This document shows positions 55,792 through 63,216 of a stretch of 64,000 nt of DNA, in pieces. Both the position numbers and the translations under genes were made by a program. The stretch lies in NCBI GenBank assembly GCA_024655865.1, contig JANLFM010000001.1:48938-112937 (forward strand), in the 5' to 3' direction. The notes below the pieces were generated by a model. The model made no database searches. It saw nothing but the letters and a program-made list of their open reading frames with translations, and was not told the origin of the DNA. This DNA comes from Caldisericota bacterium (GTDB lineage Bacteria > Caldisericota > JANLFM01). Each line of letters starts with the position of its first letter. Positions within the stretch are counted from its first letter, which is position 1.

Positions 55792-56286
55792 ATTTTCTTT
55801 CCCAAAATTTACCTGGAAAAAATTGAGGATCTCGAGCCCGGTTTCCTTATAGAAAGGGGCATTCAGGGAATTATTATCGATTTGGACAATACTATTGCCC
55901 CTCGAAGAGAAGGGGGAGTGCAAGAGAGCATCAGAGAATGGATTCAGAGAATGAAAGCCGGGGAATTAAAGCTGGTGTTGATTTCCAATAGCCCGGCCAG
56001 CAGAACCCGCAAATTCGCACAGGATCTTGATCTGGAGTTCATCGCTAGCGCCTTTAAACCCTTCCCTATGGCTTTTATTCGGGCTTCCAAAAAATTGAAC
56101 ATCCCTTTAAAAGCCCTGGCTGTAGTGGGAGACCAGATTTTCACCGATGTCCTTGGAGGAAATATCTGTGGGGCATTTACTGTTCTTGTTTCCCCGCTTT
56201 CCCGAAAAACTGATTTTTTCACGACCAAATTTGTGAGAGTTTTAGAAAGGTTCATCTTGAAGAAGTTTGAAAAGAAAAAAGAATAG
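55792..56286 (+). CDS. YqeG family HAD phosphatase, probable ATT start
   Basis: About 164 residues from 55792. The open frame runs back to a stop at 55726-55728, but no ATG, GTG or TTG exists before TTG 55882, and that TTG lies inside the HAD motif I (IIIDLDNTIAPR). The family N-terminus FPKIYLEKIEDLEPG is encoded upstream of it, so initiation must be at a rare codon; ATT at 55792 with GAGGAGGAG (55772-55780) is the best candidate. YqeG proteins resemble phosphatidylglycerophosphatase GEP4; ISNSP and VGDQIFTDVLGG complete the HAD motifs. Confidence 0.85.
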   Translation: MFFPKIYLEKIEDLEPGFLIERGIQGIIIDLDNTIAPRREGGVQESIREWIQRMKAGELKLVLISNSPASRTRKFAQDLDLEFIASAFKPFPMAFIRASKKLNIPLKALAVVGDQIFTDVLGGNICGAFTVLVSPLSRKTDFFTTKFVRVLERFILKKFEKKKE

Positions 56287-56293
56287 CGAACAA

Positions 56294-56337
56294 ATATCCA
56301 CATTTTTATCCACATTATCCACAGCCAGATATTCACA
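56294..56337 (+). promoter_or_regulatory. Cluster of four DnaA boxes
   Basis: Four nine-base sites on the same strand in 44 bases: ATATCCACA (56294), TTATCCACA (56306), TTATCCACA (56315), ATATTCACA (56329). The middle two are perfect matches to TTATNCACA and directly adjacent; the outer two differ at the first or an additional position. They fill the short gap between yqeG and tlpA. This could be a DnaA-dependent regulatory site, a DnaA-titration site or part of an origin. Confidence 0.75.
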
Positions 56338-56350
56338 GTTTTTACTCCGG

Positions 56351-56380
56351 TTGACATTCACCCTCCCTGCCACGTAAAAA
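56351..56380 (+). promoter_or_regulatory. Putative tlpA promoter
   Basis: Perfect TTGACA (56351-56356), 18-base spacer and TAAAAA (56375-56380), directly downstream of the DnaA boxes. The ATG begins six bases after the -10 element and has no ribosome-binding site, so the message could be leaderless. Confidence 0.55.
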
Positions 56381-56386
56381 TTAATC

Positions 56387-56959
56387 ATGAAAGAGAAAAT
56401 GCTGAAAAAACTTCTGATAGTCCTCACAGGGTTATTATTCGTGGGCCTCTTTGTGAGCGCATGTTCCCCGAGTGCCTCTGAGCTTAAGGAATCGAAGCCC
56501 GCTTATCTAGAACAGCCTTCCGAAACCCCGCCACCTGCTCCCACAGAAAAACCCACGGCAAGCAAGGCTCCTGACTTTGAAGCCATCACTATGACCGGGG
56601 AAAAACTTTCCCTGAGCTCCTTTAGAGGAAAAATCGTTATCCTCAATTTCTGGGCTACCTGGTGTCCTCCCTGTAGGGATGAGATCCCTGAGTTAAATAG
56701 CTTTTATGAGGAGTACAAGAACAGGGTTGTCTTCCTGGGAATTGAGATTATGGAATCCCGAGAGGAAGTAGAGCAATTTCTCCAGGAGCAAAGCATCCTG
56801 TACCCGATAATCCTTGACTCGGAACAGAAAACTTCCATATCCAATCTTTATCGAATCTCCCTCGTCCCTACGACATACGTCATCGATGAACAGGGGGCAA
56901 TCATAACCGTAATCATGGGGAGCACAACTTTTGAGTCCCTCTCCTCCTATCTGCCCTGA
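56387..56959 (+). CDS. TlpA/ResA-type thiol-disulfide lipoprotein
   Basis: 190 residues. Lipoprotein signal: KK, hydrophobic stretch, lipobox FVSAC with C26. A Pro-rich linker (30-60) leads to a thioredoxin fold with the active site WCPPC (C93, C96) and VPTTYVID with the cis-proline. It reduces extracytoplasmic disulfides, often on apocytochromes. ccdA starts on its last base, so CcdA is probably its electron donor. No cytochrome c genes in the window. Confidence 0.93.
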   Translation: MKEKMLKKLLIVLTGLLFVGLFVSACSPSASELKESKPAYLEQPSETPPPAPTEKPTASKAPDFEAITMTGEKLSLSSFRGKIVILNFWATWCPPCRDEIPELNSFYEEYKNRVVFLGIEIMESREEVEQFLQEQSILYPIILDSEQKTSISNLYRISLVPTTYVIDEQGAIITVIMGSTTFESLSSYLP

Positions 56960-57648
56960 TGAACGAGGTCAGTTTTCTTGTGGCCTTTGGGGCCGGGGTA
57001 CTATCCTTTTTCAGCCCATGCATTGTGCCTCTTTTGCCCGTCTACCTGGCGTTTCTCGGCGGAGCAGCCACGAAGGAAGTTAAGAGTCCACATAAAGGGC
57101 GGTTGTACCTGGGAGTTTTGCTCTTTGTTCTAAGCCTTTCCTCCCTCCTCTTTATCCAGGGTTTTCTGGCAGGCTCCCTGGGATACTTTCTTTTCCAGTA
57201 TAAGCGGCAGCTGGAGATAGCCTTCGGGATTATCATCTTTCTTTTCGGGTTCTTCATGACCGGCCTGGTACGGGTTCCCTGGCTTTATAAGGAGAAGGGG
57301 TTTTACCTGAAGGGTAAGATCGCAGGGGTCTCGCCTCTGCTTTCAGGAGTTATTCTGGGATTCGCCTTCTCCCTCACCTGGACTCCCTGTTCGGGACCAG
57401 TTCTGGCATCGATTCTCGCGCTGGCTGCCTCCTCGGGTGCTCCTATCCGTGGCGGTTTGCTTCTTTTCGTCTATTCCTTAGGTTTCTCCCTGCCTTTTAT
57501 CATAATAGCCCTTTTCTTCACAGGGCTGGCGAAACTTCTTGCACAAAAAATGAAACTTATTCGCACTCTCCAGATTATCTCGGCAGTACTTTTTATGGCT
57601 TTGGGTATCCTCTTAGCTCTGGGGATTTTCTCGCGAATTTTCTTTTAA
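56959..57648 (+). CDS. ccdA: CcdA/DsbD-like thiol-disulfide transmembrane transporter
   Basis: 229 residues, six membrane helices. The two redox cysteines are in FFSPCIVPLLPVYL (C21) and TWTPCSGPVLA (C144), both near prolines as in CcdA. It carries reducing equivalents from cytoplasmic thioredoxin across the membrane to TlpA. Start overlaps the tlpA stop (TGATGA). Confidence 0.94.
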   Translation: MNEVSFLVAFGAGVLSFFSPCIVPLLPVYLAFLGGAATKEVKSPHKGRLYLGVLLFVLSLSSLLFIQGFLAGSLGYFLFQYKRQLEIAFGIIIFLFGFFMTGLVRVPWLYKEKGFYLKGKIAGVSPLLSGVILGFAFSLTWTPCSGPVLASILALAASSGAPIRGGLLLFVYSLGFSLPFIIIALFFTGLAKLLAQKMKLIRTLQIISAVLFMALGILLALGIFSRIFF

Positions 57649-57682
57649 GAGGGTTTTTTATCAGGGAAACCCGCAATTAGCG

Positions 57683-57711
57683 TTGTTGTTTCTGACCATT
57701 TTATGTAAAAT
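57683..57711 (+). promoter_or_regulatory. Putative promoter of the Amt-family gene
   Basis: TTGTTG (3 of 6), 17-base spacer, TAAAAT (5 of 6), about 40 bases before the GTG start, which has ribosome-binding site GGAGGTG. Confidence 0.45.
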
Positions 57712-57750
57712 TCATCAGGGTAAGAAAACAACATTCGGAGGTGTCAAAAA

Positions 57751-58947
57751 GTGGATATCAACACGCTTTTTTTGTTGTTTGGGGGCATCCTTGCCCTGAT
57801 TGCCGCGTTTGGCCTATTTATGAAGCAGGCAGGAACGGTGCGCCGAAAAAACACCATCACCGCTTTTTCCCTTTTTCCGCTCTCCTGGGTATTCGCAGTT
57901 CTTGGCTATTTCCTTATAGGCTTTACGATCTCTTACGGCTACCATTTCTTCTCTTCCGGAGAAGCTCTGAATGCCAATCAAGGCTACCAGGCCTTGAGGT
58001 TTTTCTTCCTTTCCTCCTTAGCCTGCCTGATTCCAGCAATCATTAGCGGATCGCTTGCCGAGAGGGCAACCCTCAAAGGCCAGATTATTGCCAGCACGAT
58101 CCTTGTGGCCCTTATTTATCCGTTATTAGAGGGAACAGTTTGGGGAAACCTGGTATGGCTCAACGGTCGAACCGGACTTTTGAAAGAATGGTTTAACCTC
58201 CCAGCCTTTCACGATCTGGGAGGAGCAGTTATTCTCAATCTGTTTGCGGGCTTCGCAGCTTTAGGAGGAGTGCTCGTTTTGGGCCCTAGACTGGAGCGCT
58301 ATATAAAAGGGAAGGTGCAGGAAAGTGCCGCTTCCTCCCCGGTGCTTGCAGCCATAGGAAACTGGATTGCCGCTCTTTGCCTGATCGGGATAGTATTCGC
58401 CAGATTCTCCGGGGACATGAACAAGGCTACAGCTCTCGCTCCCATGAACGTCCTTTTGGGAATTGCGGGAGGGGCGATCGCCCAATTTGTACTCTTAAAA
58501 GAGGAATGGCACATTCGCCAGGGTTCGGTGCTTGCAGGAGCGATTTCCGTTCTCGCTGGTGCTGACGTCTTCCATCCGCTTTTCGCCCTTGCTAGTGGCT
58601 TTATCGGGGGCGTTCTTTTCCTTTTTGCTAATCGCTGGACGGTGCACAATTTAAAGCTCGACGACACCTGCGGAGCCTGGCCCTTACACGGATTAGTGGG
58701 AGCTTGGGGAGGAATTGCTGCAGGGATCGGCGGGTACTCGTTCCTGGGCGGCTTGGGCGGGGTGAATGTCCTCTCCCAATTAATCGGGACACTGGTCGCT
58801 GCAATACTGGGCTTAGGCTTCGGCTTGATAGTCTTCCTTCTTTTAAACCTGGCTGCAGGGCTAAGGACCAAGCAGGAAACTGAGAGGCTGGGGATGGACA
58901 TCGCCCTATTTAAAATCGCCCTTCCCGAGGAAGTGAAGAAAAAATAG
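57751..58947 (+). CDS. Ammonium-transporter (Amt/Rh) family protein with an altered twin-histidine pore
   Basis: 398 residues, about eleven membrane helices. Matches to Amt: KQAGTVRRKNTI, IISGSLAERATLKG, FHDLGGAV with the conserved recruitment aspartate (D155) and DDTCGAWPLHGLVGAWGG with the second pore histidine (H313). At the position eight residues after D155, where the first pore histidine normally stands, there is N163 (alignment needs no gap). The usual fifth-helix block (GWFGFNGGS) is replaced by GIVFARFSGDMN. No glnB/glnK gene is adjacent, unlike typical amtB loci. Could be a weakly coupled ammonium channel, a sensor, or a carrier of another small solute. Confidence 0.85.
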   Translation: MDINTLFLLFGGILALIAAFGLFMKQAGTVRRKNTITAFSLFPLSWVFAVLGYFLIGFTISYGYHFFSSGEALNANQGYQALRFFFLSSLACLIPAIISGSLAERATLKGQIIASTILVALIYPLLEGTVWGNLVWLNGRTGLLKEWFNLPAFHDLGGAVILNLFAGFAALGGVLVLGPRLERYIKGKVQESAASSPVLAAIGNWIAALCLIGIVFARFSGDMNKATALAPMNVLLGIAGGAIAQFVLLKEEWHIRQGSVLAGAISVLAGADVFHPLFALASGFIGGVLFLFANRWTVHNLKLDDTCGAWPLHGLVGAWGGIAAGIGGYSFLGGLGGVNVLSQLIGTLVAAILGLGFGLIVFLLLNLAAGLRTKQETERLGMDIALFKIALPEEVKKK

Positions 58948-58960
58948 GCTGCTTTAAGCC

Positions 58961-59173
58961 TTAAATCTCTGGTTCAGTTTTCTTCAAAAAGGCAAAAATT
59001 TCCTCAAGCGAGGGGAGCTGGGAAATTCAGGGAACTGGATCCACTGATAGCCCCAGAGGAATCACGTTCTGTTCCTGAAAGCGCTCATAATTTTCTTCCA
59101 GGGAGAGCATCTGCTCTGGGCATAACCCTGTCCAGGCCAGAGGATGAAATGAGAGGAGAAAAACTTCCGGCTA
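58961..59173 (-). pseudogene. Peroxiredoxin (AhpC/TSA) remnant
   Basis: On the minus strand the frame reads PEVFLLSFHPLAWTGLCPEQ, followed by MLSLEENYERF, QNVIPLGLSVDPVP and a TGA at 59029-59027. That is the middle of a peroxiredoxin with the peroxidatic cysteine in WTGLCPEQ. A TAG at 59173-59171 cuts the N-terminus, and the C-terminal half is missing apart from a possible tail (SLEEIFAFLKK) in the same frame up to TAA at 58963-58961. Not functional. It directly follows the stop of the membrane-anchored gene. Confidence 0.8.
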
Positions 59174-59185
59174 TCCTGAATTTGT

Positions 59186-59731
59186 TCAAGGTGTTAGAGC
59201 TGCAATCGCTTTTTCACACTCCGCAAGCTGACTCCAGAACAGAGAGGCCTTTTCTTCACTGGCGGTGTCCTTGGACCAATCCCTGAATTTCTCGGAAAGC
59301 TTCACGAGAGGTTCGTTCAGGTCCTTCAGTCTATCCGCCAGGTCCTTCAGCGCCTGATCAGCGGAGCCACCTTTAAGGAGGCCGTTTTTCAATTCCAGCT
59401 CCACCTGGTTCAAGAAGATGCCTAAGTTTTGCCATTTCTCGCTTAACCGGGGGTTATTCTTCTGATAGGCCGCATAAACGGGAAGAGTGATACCGTATGC
59501 CCGGGAAACGGCCATCTTAAGGATTAAGTAGTTTTCCAGGGAGGGAGAGGTCTGAAAAATCTCCAGGTTTTTGACGATCAAGTCGAGTTGGGTGGCCATA
59601 GTTCCCATTATCCCCTCCTGGTAGAGAGGCTTTGGGGCAAGGAGATTATAAAGATAAAGGCCCGCAAAAACCAAAGCTACAACTACTGCAAATATTAGTG
59701 CGTCCTCGAGAAATTTTCCTTTTTTAGCCAT
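59186..59731 (-). CDS. Membrane-anchored hypothetical protein
   Basis: 181 residues from ATG 59731, chosen because AAGGAAGGAAGGTG precedes it; a longer TTG start at 59767 is less likely. One N-terminal membrane helix (about 12-32) after a KK-rich end, then an all-helical soluble domain with amphipathic stretches (for example SADQALKDLADRLKDLNEPLVKL). Not recognised. Divergent from the SRP RNA-dnaX unit; the peroxiredoxin remnant follows. Confidence 0.75.
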   Translation of the reverse strand: MAKKGKFLEDALIFAVVVALVFAGLYLYNLLAPKPLYQEGIMGTMATQLDLIVKNLEIFQTSPSLENYLILKMAVSRAYGITLPVYAAYQKNNPRLSEKWQNLGIFLNQVELELKNGLLKGGSADQALKDLADRLKDLNEPLVKLSEKFRDWSKDTASEEKASLFWSQLAECEKAIAALTP

Positions 59732-59808
59732 AGTTGGCACCTTCCTTCCTTTCAAACTGACGTTCAATTTATCATCCCAGCAATTTAGTTAAATCCTCTT
59801 CCCTAATG

Positions 59809-59814
59809 TATAAT
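59809..59814 (+). promoter_or_regulatory. -10 box of the SRP RNA promoter
   Basis: Perfect TATAAT ending six bases before the predicted 5' end of the SRP RNA at 59821. No convincing -35; spacing to a possible TTTAGT is 19. Confidence 0.55.
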
Positions 59815-59820
59815 AACATT

Positions 59821-59979
59821 GGCCGTGCTAGACGGGGAGAGCGGAGCCCTGTGAACCCCGCCAGGTCCGGGAGGAAGCAACGGTAAGCAGATCGCTCCGG
59901 GTGCCGCAGGGAAGCCTTGCCGGAGCTGGCTGAAGGGATTCCGCTCGGAAGAGGGTCATCAAAGGTGGGTGCACGGTCC
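59821..59979 (+). ncRNA. ffs: Signal recognition particle RNA, compact form with Alu-type 5' domain
   Basis: The S-domain core is plain: CCAGGTCCGGGAGGAAGCA (59861-59879), then AAGCAG and GGTGCCGCAGGG (59890-59901), as in other bacterial SRP RNAs. The ends pair: GGCCGTGC (59821-59828) with GCACGGTC (59971-59978). The 5' part GTGCTAGACGGGGAG and the downstream GCCCTGT are the same words as in the Alu domain of the Bacillus large SRP RNA, whose 3' end also reads GGTGCACGGT. At about 159 bases it is longer than 4.5S RNA (about 100) and shorter than the Bacillus form (about 270). Directly precedes dnaX, as in Bacillus. Confidence 0.92.
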
Positions 59980-59993
59980 AAATTGGAGATGAG

Positions 59994-61622
59994 ATGAATT
60001 ACATTTCTCTATATCGCAAATGGCGCTCTCAGAACTTTGATGAAGTGCTCGGGCAGGAGCATGTCACCCGCACCCTAAAGAACGCGGTGGCCAAGGGCAG
60101 AATTGCTCATGCCTATTTATTCGCCGGTCCCAGGGGAACAGGAAAAACCTCCACCGCCCGCATCTTAGCCAAGGCCCTGAACTGCCAGAACGGTCCTACC
60201 GCAGATCCCTGTTTAAAATGCCGCAACTGCGAACACATCAAGGAGGGGACCTCATTGGACGTCCTGGAAATCGACGCCGCCTCCAACCGGGGAATTGATG
60301 AGATCAGGGAACTGCGGGAGAGGGTGCGCTTCGCCCCGGTCGAGGGCAGGTATAAGGTGTACATTATTGACGAAGTGCACATGCTCACACCCGAGGCCTT
60401 CAACGCCCTGCTCAAAACCTTGGAGGAGCCTCCGGAGCACGTGGTCTTCATCCTCTGTACAACCGAGCCCCAGAAGCTCCCCCCCACGATCCTTTCCCGA
60501 TGTCAGCGTTTCGATTTCAGAAGGATCCCCTTCCCTCTTCTAAAGGAAAGGTTTGCTCAAATCGTGGAGGCTGAGGGCGGGAAAATCGAGGATGGGGCTC
60601 TGGATATGGTAGTTCAGGCCGCCTCCGGGTCTTTCCGTGATGGGGAATCAATCCTGGAGCAGCTCCTGGCTTACACGGGAGGGGAGATCACTGCCAATGA
60701 TGCCAGAGAACTCCTGGGTTTAACCGAGGACGAGTGGTTAGAAAAATTAATCCTCGCGTTTCTCGATGGCAATTACAGGGAGATTTTTGAGGTTATAGAT
60801 ACCTTGATTTCCCTGGGAAGGGATCCAAGGAATATCTCCCGGGACATCATTCAGTTCTTGAGACAACTTCTCGCTGTTTCCGTAGGGAATCCTCCGAGTA
60901 CCTGGCCAGAAAGGGCTGAGAAGTTGCGAGTGATTGCCAGCCAGACTTCCACACCAGCCATCCTTTCCCTTCTTGAACCCCTTGCTGGCCTGGAATGGCA
61001 AATGCGCTCCGCTGTTGAGCCGCGCTATCTTCTGGAGATGAACTTGATCTTTTCCAGTTATCGGCTCCAGGAAAGGATAGCGGGACTCAGGCCGCCTACT
61101 GCCCAACCAGCGACAAAAGCTCAGGTCGTATCTGAGGTTAAGGAGGCGCTTAAAGAAAGCGTTCCTGTACAGGAAGGGTCTGATTTAAAAATTTCCCTGG
61201 AGGAAAAAGGGGTTCTCAAGGAAACGGTTTCCCCTTTAAAGCGCCCTCTGGCTTTCCTGGAGGAGATTAATCTGGACAAGCTAAAAGAGTATTGGCCATC
61301 AGTTCTGGAAAAGGTTAAACAAAAAAGCGTCCCCACTTATATCCTCCTGAGCAAAGGGAGCCTCACCGATTTCTTAGATGGTCAGATTATCCTCACCTTT
61401 GACCGCGCTTTCTCCTTTCACAAGAACATGGTGGAAAAGGGGGAAAATCGGCTATTGATTGAGGAGGCTATTGAGGAAACGCTGGGGGTGAAATACGCCC
61501 TTAAGTGCTTGTTAGGGAACGGGGAAAGCGGGGAAAGCGCTGAGGAAATCAAAAACCACCCCCTGGTGAAACAGACCCTCGATCTCTTTGAGGGTATAAT
61601 TACAGAAATTAAAGAGGAGTGA
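59994..61622 (+). CDS. dnaX: DNA polymerase III gamma/tau subunit
   Basis: 542 residues. Walker A GPRGTGKTS (45-53), zinc cysteines C64, C73, C76 and C79, Walker B YIIDEVHML, sensor LCTTEPQKLPPTILSRCQRFDFRRI. The C-terminal third is tau-like. Clamp loader ATPase. Ribosome-binding site GGAGATGAG. No terminator separates it from the SRP RNA, so the RNA may be processed from a common transcript. ybaB starts two bases after its stop. Confidence 0.97.
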   Translation: MNYISLYRKWRSQNFDEVLGQEHVTRTLKNAVAKGRIAHAYLFAGPRGTGKTSTARILAKALNCQNGPTADPCLKCRNCEHIKEGTSLDVLEIDAASNRGIDEIRELRERVRFAPVEGRYKVYIIDEVHMLTPEAFNALLKTLEEPPEHVVFILCTTEPQKLPPTILSRCQRFDFRRIPFPLLKERFAQIVEAEGGKIEDGALDMVVQAASGSFRDGESILEQLLAYTGGEITANDARELLGLTEDEWLEKLILAFLDGNYREIFEVIDTLISLGRDPRNISRDIIQFLRQLLAVSVGNPPSTWPERAEKLRVIASQTSTPAILSLLEPLAGLEWQMRSAVEPRYLLEMNLIFSSYRLQERIAGLRPPTAQPATKAQVVSEVKEALKESVPVQEGSDLKISLEEKGVLKETVSPLKRPLAFLEEINLDKLKEYWPSVLEKVKQKSVPTYILLSKGSLTDFLDGQIILTFDRAFSFHKNMVEKGENRLLIEEAIEETLGVKYALKCLLGNGESGESAEEIKNHPLVKQTLDLFEGIITEIKEE

Positions 61623-61623
61623 G

Positions 61624-61941
61624 ATGTTCAAGGACTTAAGCAAAATAATGAAACAGGCGCAGGAGCTCCAGAAAAACCTTCAACAAGCGCAGGAGGAGCT
61701 CGCTCAATTGCAGGTTACTGGAGAGGTGTCCGGCGGGGCGGTGAAGATCACCATGACGGGAAAGTACGAAGTGGTTGAAGTGAAAATCGATCCCAGTCTG
61801 CGCGATCCGGATTCTCTGGATATGCTCGAGGAGCTGGTGGAGGCTGCTTTAAAGGATGTTTTAGAAAAGATAAAAGCCGCCACCGAGGAAAAATTAGGCA
61901 GCTTTAAGGCGCTGGGAGCAGATTTTTCGGGAATGTTCTGA
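61624..61941 (+). CDS. YbaB/EbfC nucleoid-associated protein
   Basis: 105 residues. Helical MKQAQELQKNLQQAQEELAQ, then the sheet GEVSGGAVKITMTGKYEVVEVKIDPSL, then LEELVEAALKDVLEKI. DNA-binding nucleoid protein, dimeric. Between dnaX and recR as in most bacteria; last base shared with the recR ATG. Confidence 0.96.
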   Translation: MFKDLSKIMKQAQELQKNLQQAQEELAQLQVTGEVSGGAVKITMTGKYEVVEVKIDPSLRDPDSLDMLEELVEAALKDVLEKIKAATEEKLGSFKALGADFSGMF

Positions 61942-62540
61942 TGCCTTACTCCTCCCCCTCTCTTACCAAACTCATAGAGGCTTTGAGAAAGCTGCCCGGT
62001 ATTGGCCCTAAAAGCGCAGAGCGCATCGCCTTTTACATTTTGAAAAGCCCACCTCAGGAATCAGAGGCACTGGTTTCCGCCATTATGGAAGCCAGGTGGA
62101 ACGTGAAAGCATGTTCTATTTGCTTCTTTCTCGCGGATACTGACCCCTGCCCCATTTGCCAGGATAAAGCTCGCGACCAGGAGACGATTTGTGTAGTGGA
62201 GGATTCCCGGGATGTGATTGCCATGGAGAGAGCCGGCGCCTATAAGGGACTCTATCATGTATTAGGAGGTGCTCTTTCTCCCCTTGACGGCATTGGACCG
62301 GGTGATTTGCGTATAAGCGAATTGTTTGAGCGGGTACGACAGGGAAAAATTAAGGAAGTGATCCTGGCCACTAACCCCACAATGACCGGGGACATCACGG
62401 CAGCTCACCTTGCGCAGCAACTGAAGGTTATGGGTGTTAAGGTGACGAGGATCGCCCACGGCCTTCCCGTGGGAACTGAACTGGAGCTGGCGGATGAAGT
62501 CACCTTGAACCTTGCCCTCCAGGGAAGACGGGAAATGTAA
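61941..62540 (+). CDS. recR: Recombination protein RecR
   Basis: 199 residues. HhH (LRKLPGIGPKSAERIAFYIL), zinc finger (C58, C61, C70, C73), Toprim domain (CVVEDSRDVIAMER, LATNPTMTGDITA) and Walker-like C-terminal ATHGLPVGTELELADEVTL-type end (here IAHGLPVGTELE). Works with RecO (19.5 kb) to load RecA. Closes the dnaX-ybaB-recR operon. Confidence 0.97.
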   Translation: MPYSSPSLTKLIEALRKLPGIGPKSAERIAFYILKSPPQESEALVSAIMEARWNVKACSICFFLADTDPCPICQDKARDQETICVVEDSRDVIAMERAGAYKGLYHVLGGALSPLDGIGPGDLRISELFERVRQGKIKEVILATNPTMTGDITAAHLAQQLKVMGVKVTRIAHGLPVGTELELADEVTLNLALQGRREM

Positions 62541-62612
62541 ATCGGAGCACGGCGTAGTTCCACTTCGCCTGCTGTTCTATTAGTATTCATAAAAAGAAAG
62601 GGGGCTCATTTT

Positions 62613-63188
62613 ATGAAAAGCATAAAGGGAACGAGAACGGAGAAGAATCTCCTGAAAGCCTTCGCAGGGGAAGCCCAGGCCAGAAATCGCTACACCTATT
62701 TCGCTTCCGTAGCCAAAAAGGAGGGCTTTGAGCAGATTTCGGCAATCTTTCTGGAGACCGCAGAAAACGAAAGGGAACACGCCAAGGTATTCTTTAAGTA
62801 CTTAGAAGGCGGGGAGGTGGAGATCCAGGCATCCTATCCTGCAGGAAAAATCGGGACCACTTTAGAAAACCTCCTTGCCGCAGCAACGGGGGAGAAAATG
62901 GAATGGAGCGTGCTCTACCCCAATTTCGCTAAGGTGGCTGAAGAGGAGGGATTTCCTGAAATTGCCACGAGCTTTAAGGAAATCGCTGAGGTGGAGGAAG
63001 CCCACGAAAGACGCTATCTCAAACTGGCGGAAAACGTTAAGGAGGGAAGGGTCTTCAAGCGGGATCAGGTCGTGCGCTGGAAATGCCGCAACTGTGGATA
63101 TATCCACGAGGGAGCTGAGGCTCCAGATATTTGTCCCGCCTGCAGGCACCCTCAAGCTTACTACGAGATCTTTGTGGAGCCCTATTAG
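62613..63188 (+). CDS. Rubrerythrin
   Basis: 191 residues. Ferritin-like diiron domain with [28 protein letters not shown] and [17 protein letters not shown]-terminal rubredoxin domain with [10 protein letters not shown] and [16 protein letters not shown]-linked peroxide reduction in anaerobes. Own ribosome-binding site (AAAGGGGG) 72 bases after recR; no clear promoter. Followed by a good terminator. Its presence fits the decayed state of the peroxiredoxin 3.5 kb away. Confidence 0.96.
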   Translation: MKSIKGTRTEKNLLKAFAGEAQARNRYTYFASVAKKEGFEQISAIFLETAENEREHAKVFFKYLEGGEVEIQASYPAGKIGTTLENLLAAATGEKMEWSVLYPNFAKVAEEEGFPEIATSFKEIAEVEEAHERRYLKLAENVKEGRVFKRDQVVRWKCRNCGYIHEGAEAPDICPACRHPQAYYEIFVEPY

Positions 63189-63216
63189 AAAGACTTCTCG
63201 GCAATTGCATGTTTAG

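Noticed and set aside
57651-57682. GGGTTT/AAACCC hairpin after ccdA as a terminator
   Set aside because: Only six base pairs, long loop and no T-run behind it.
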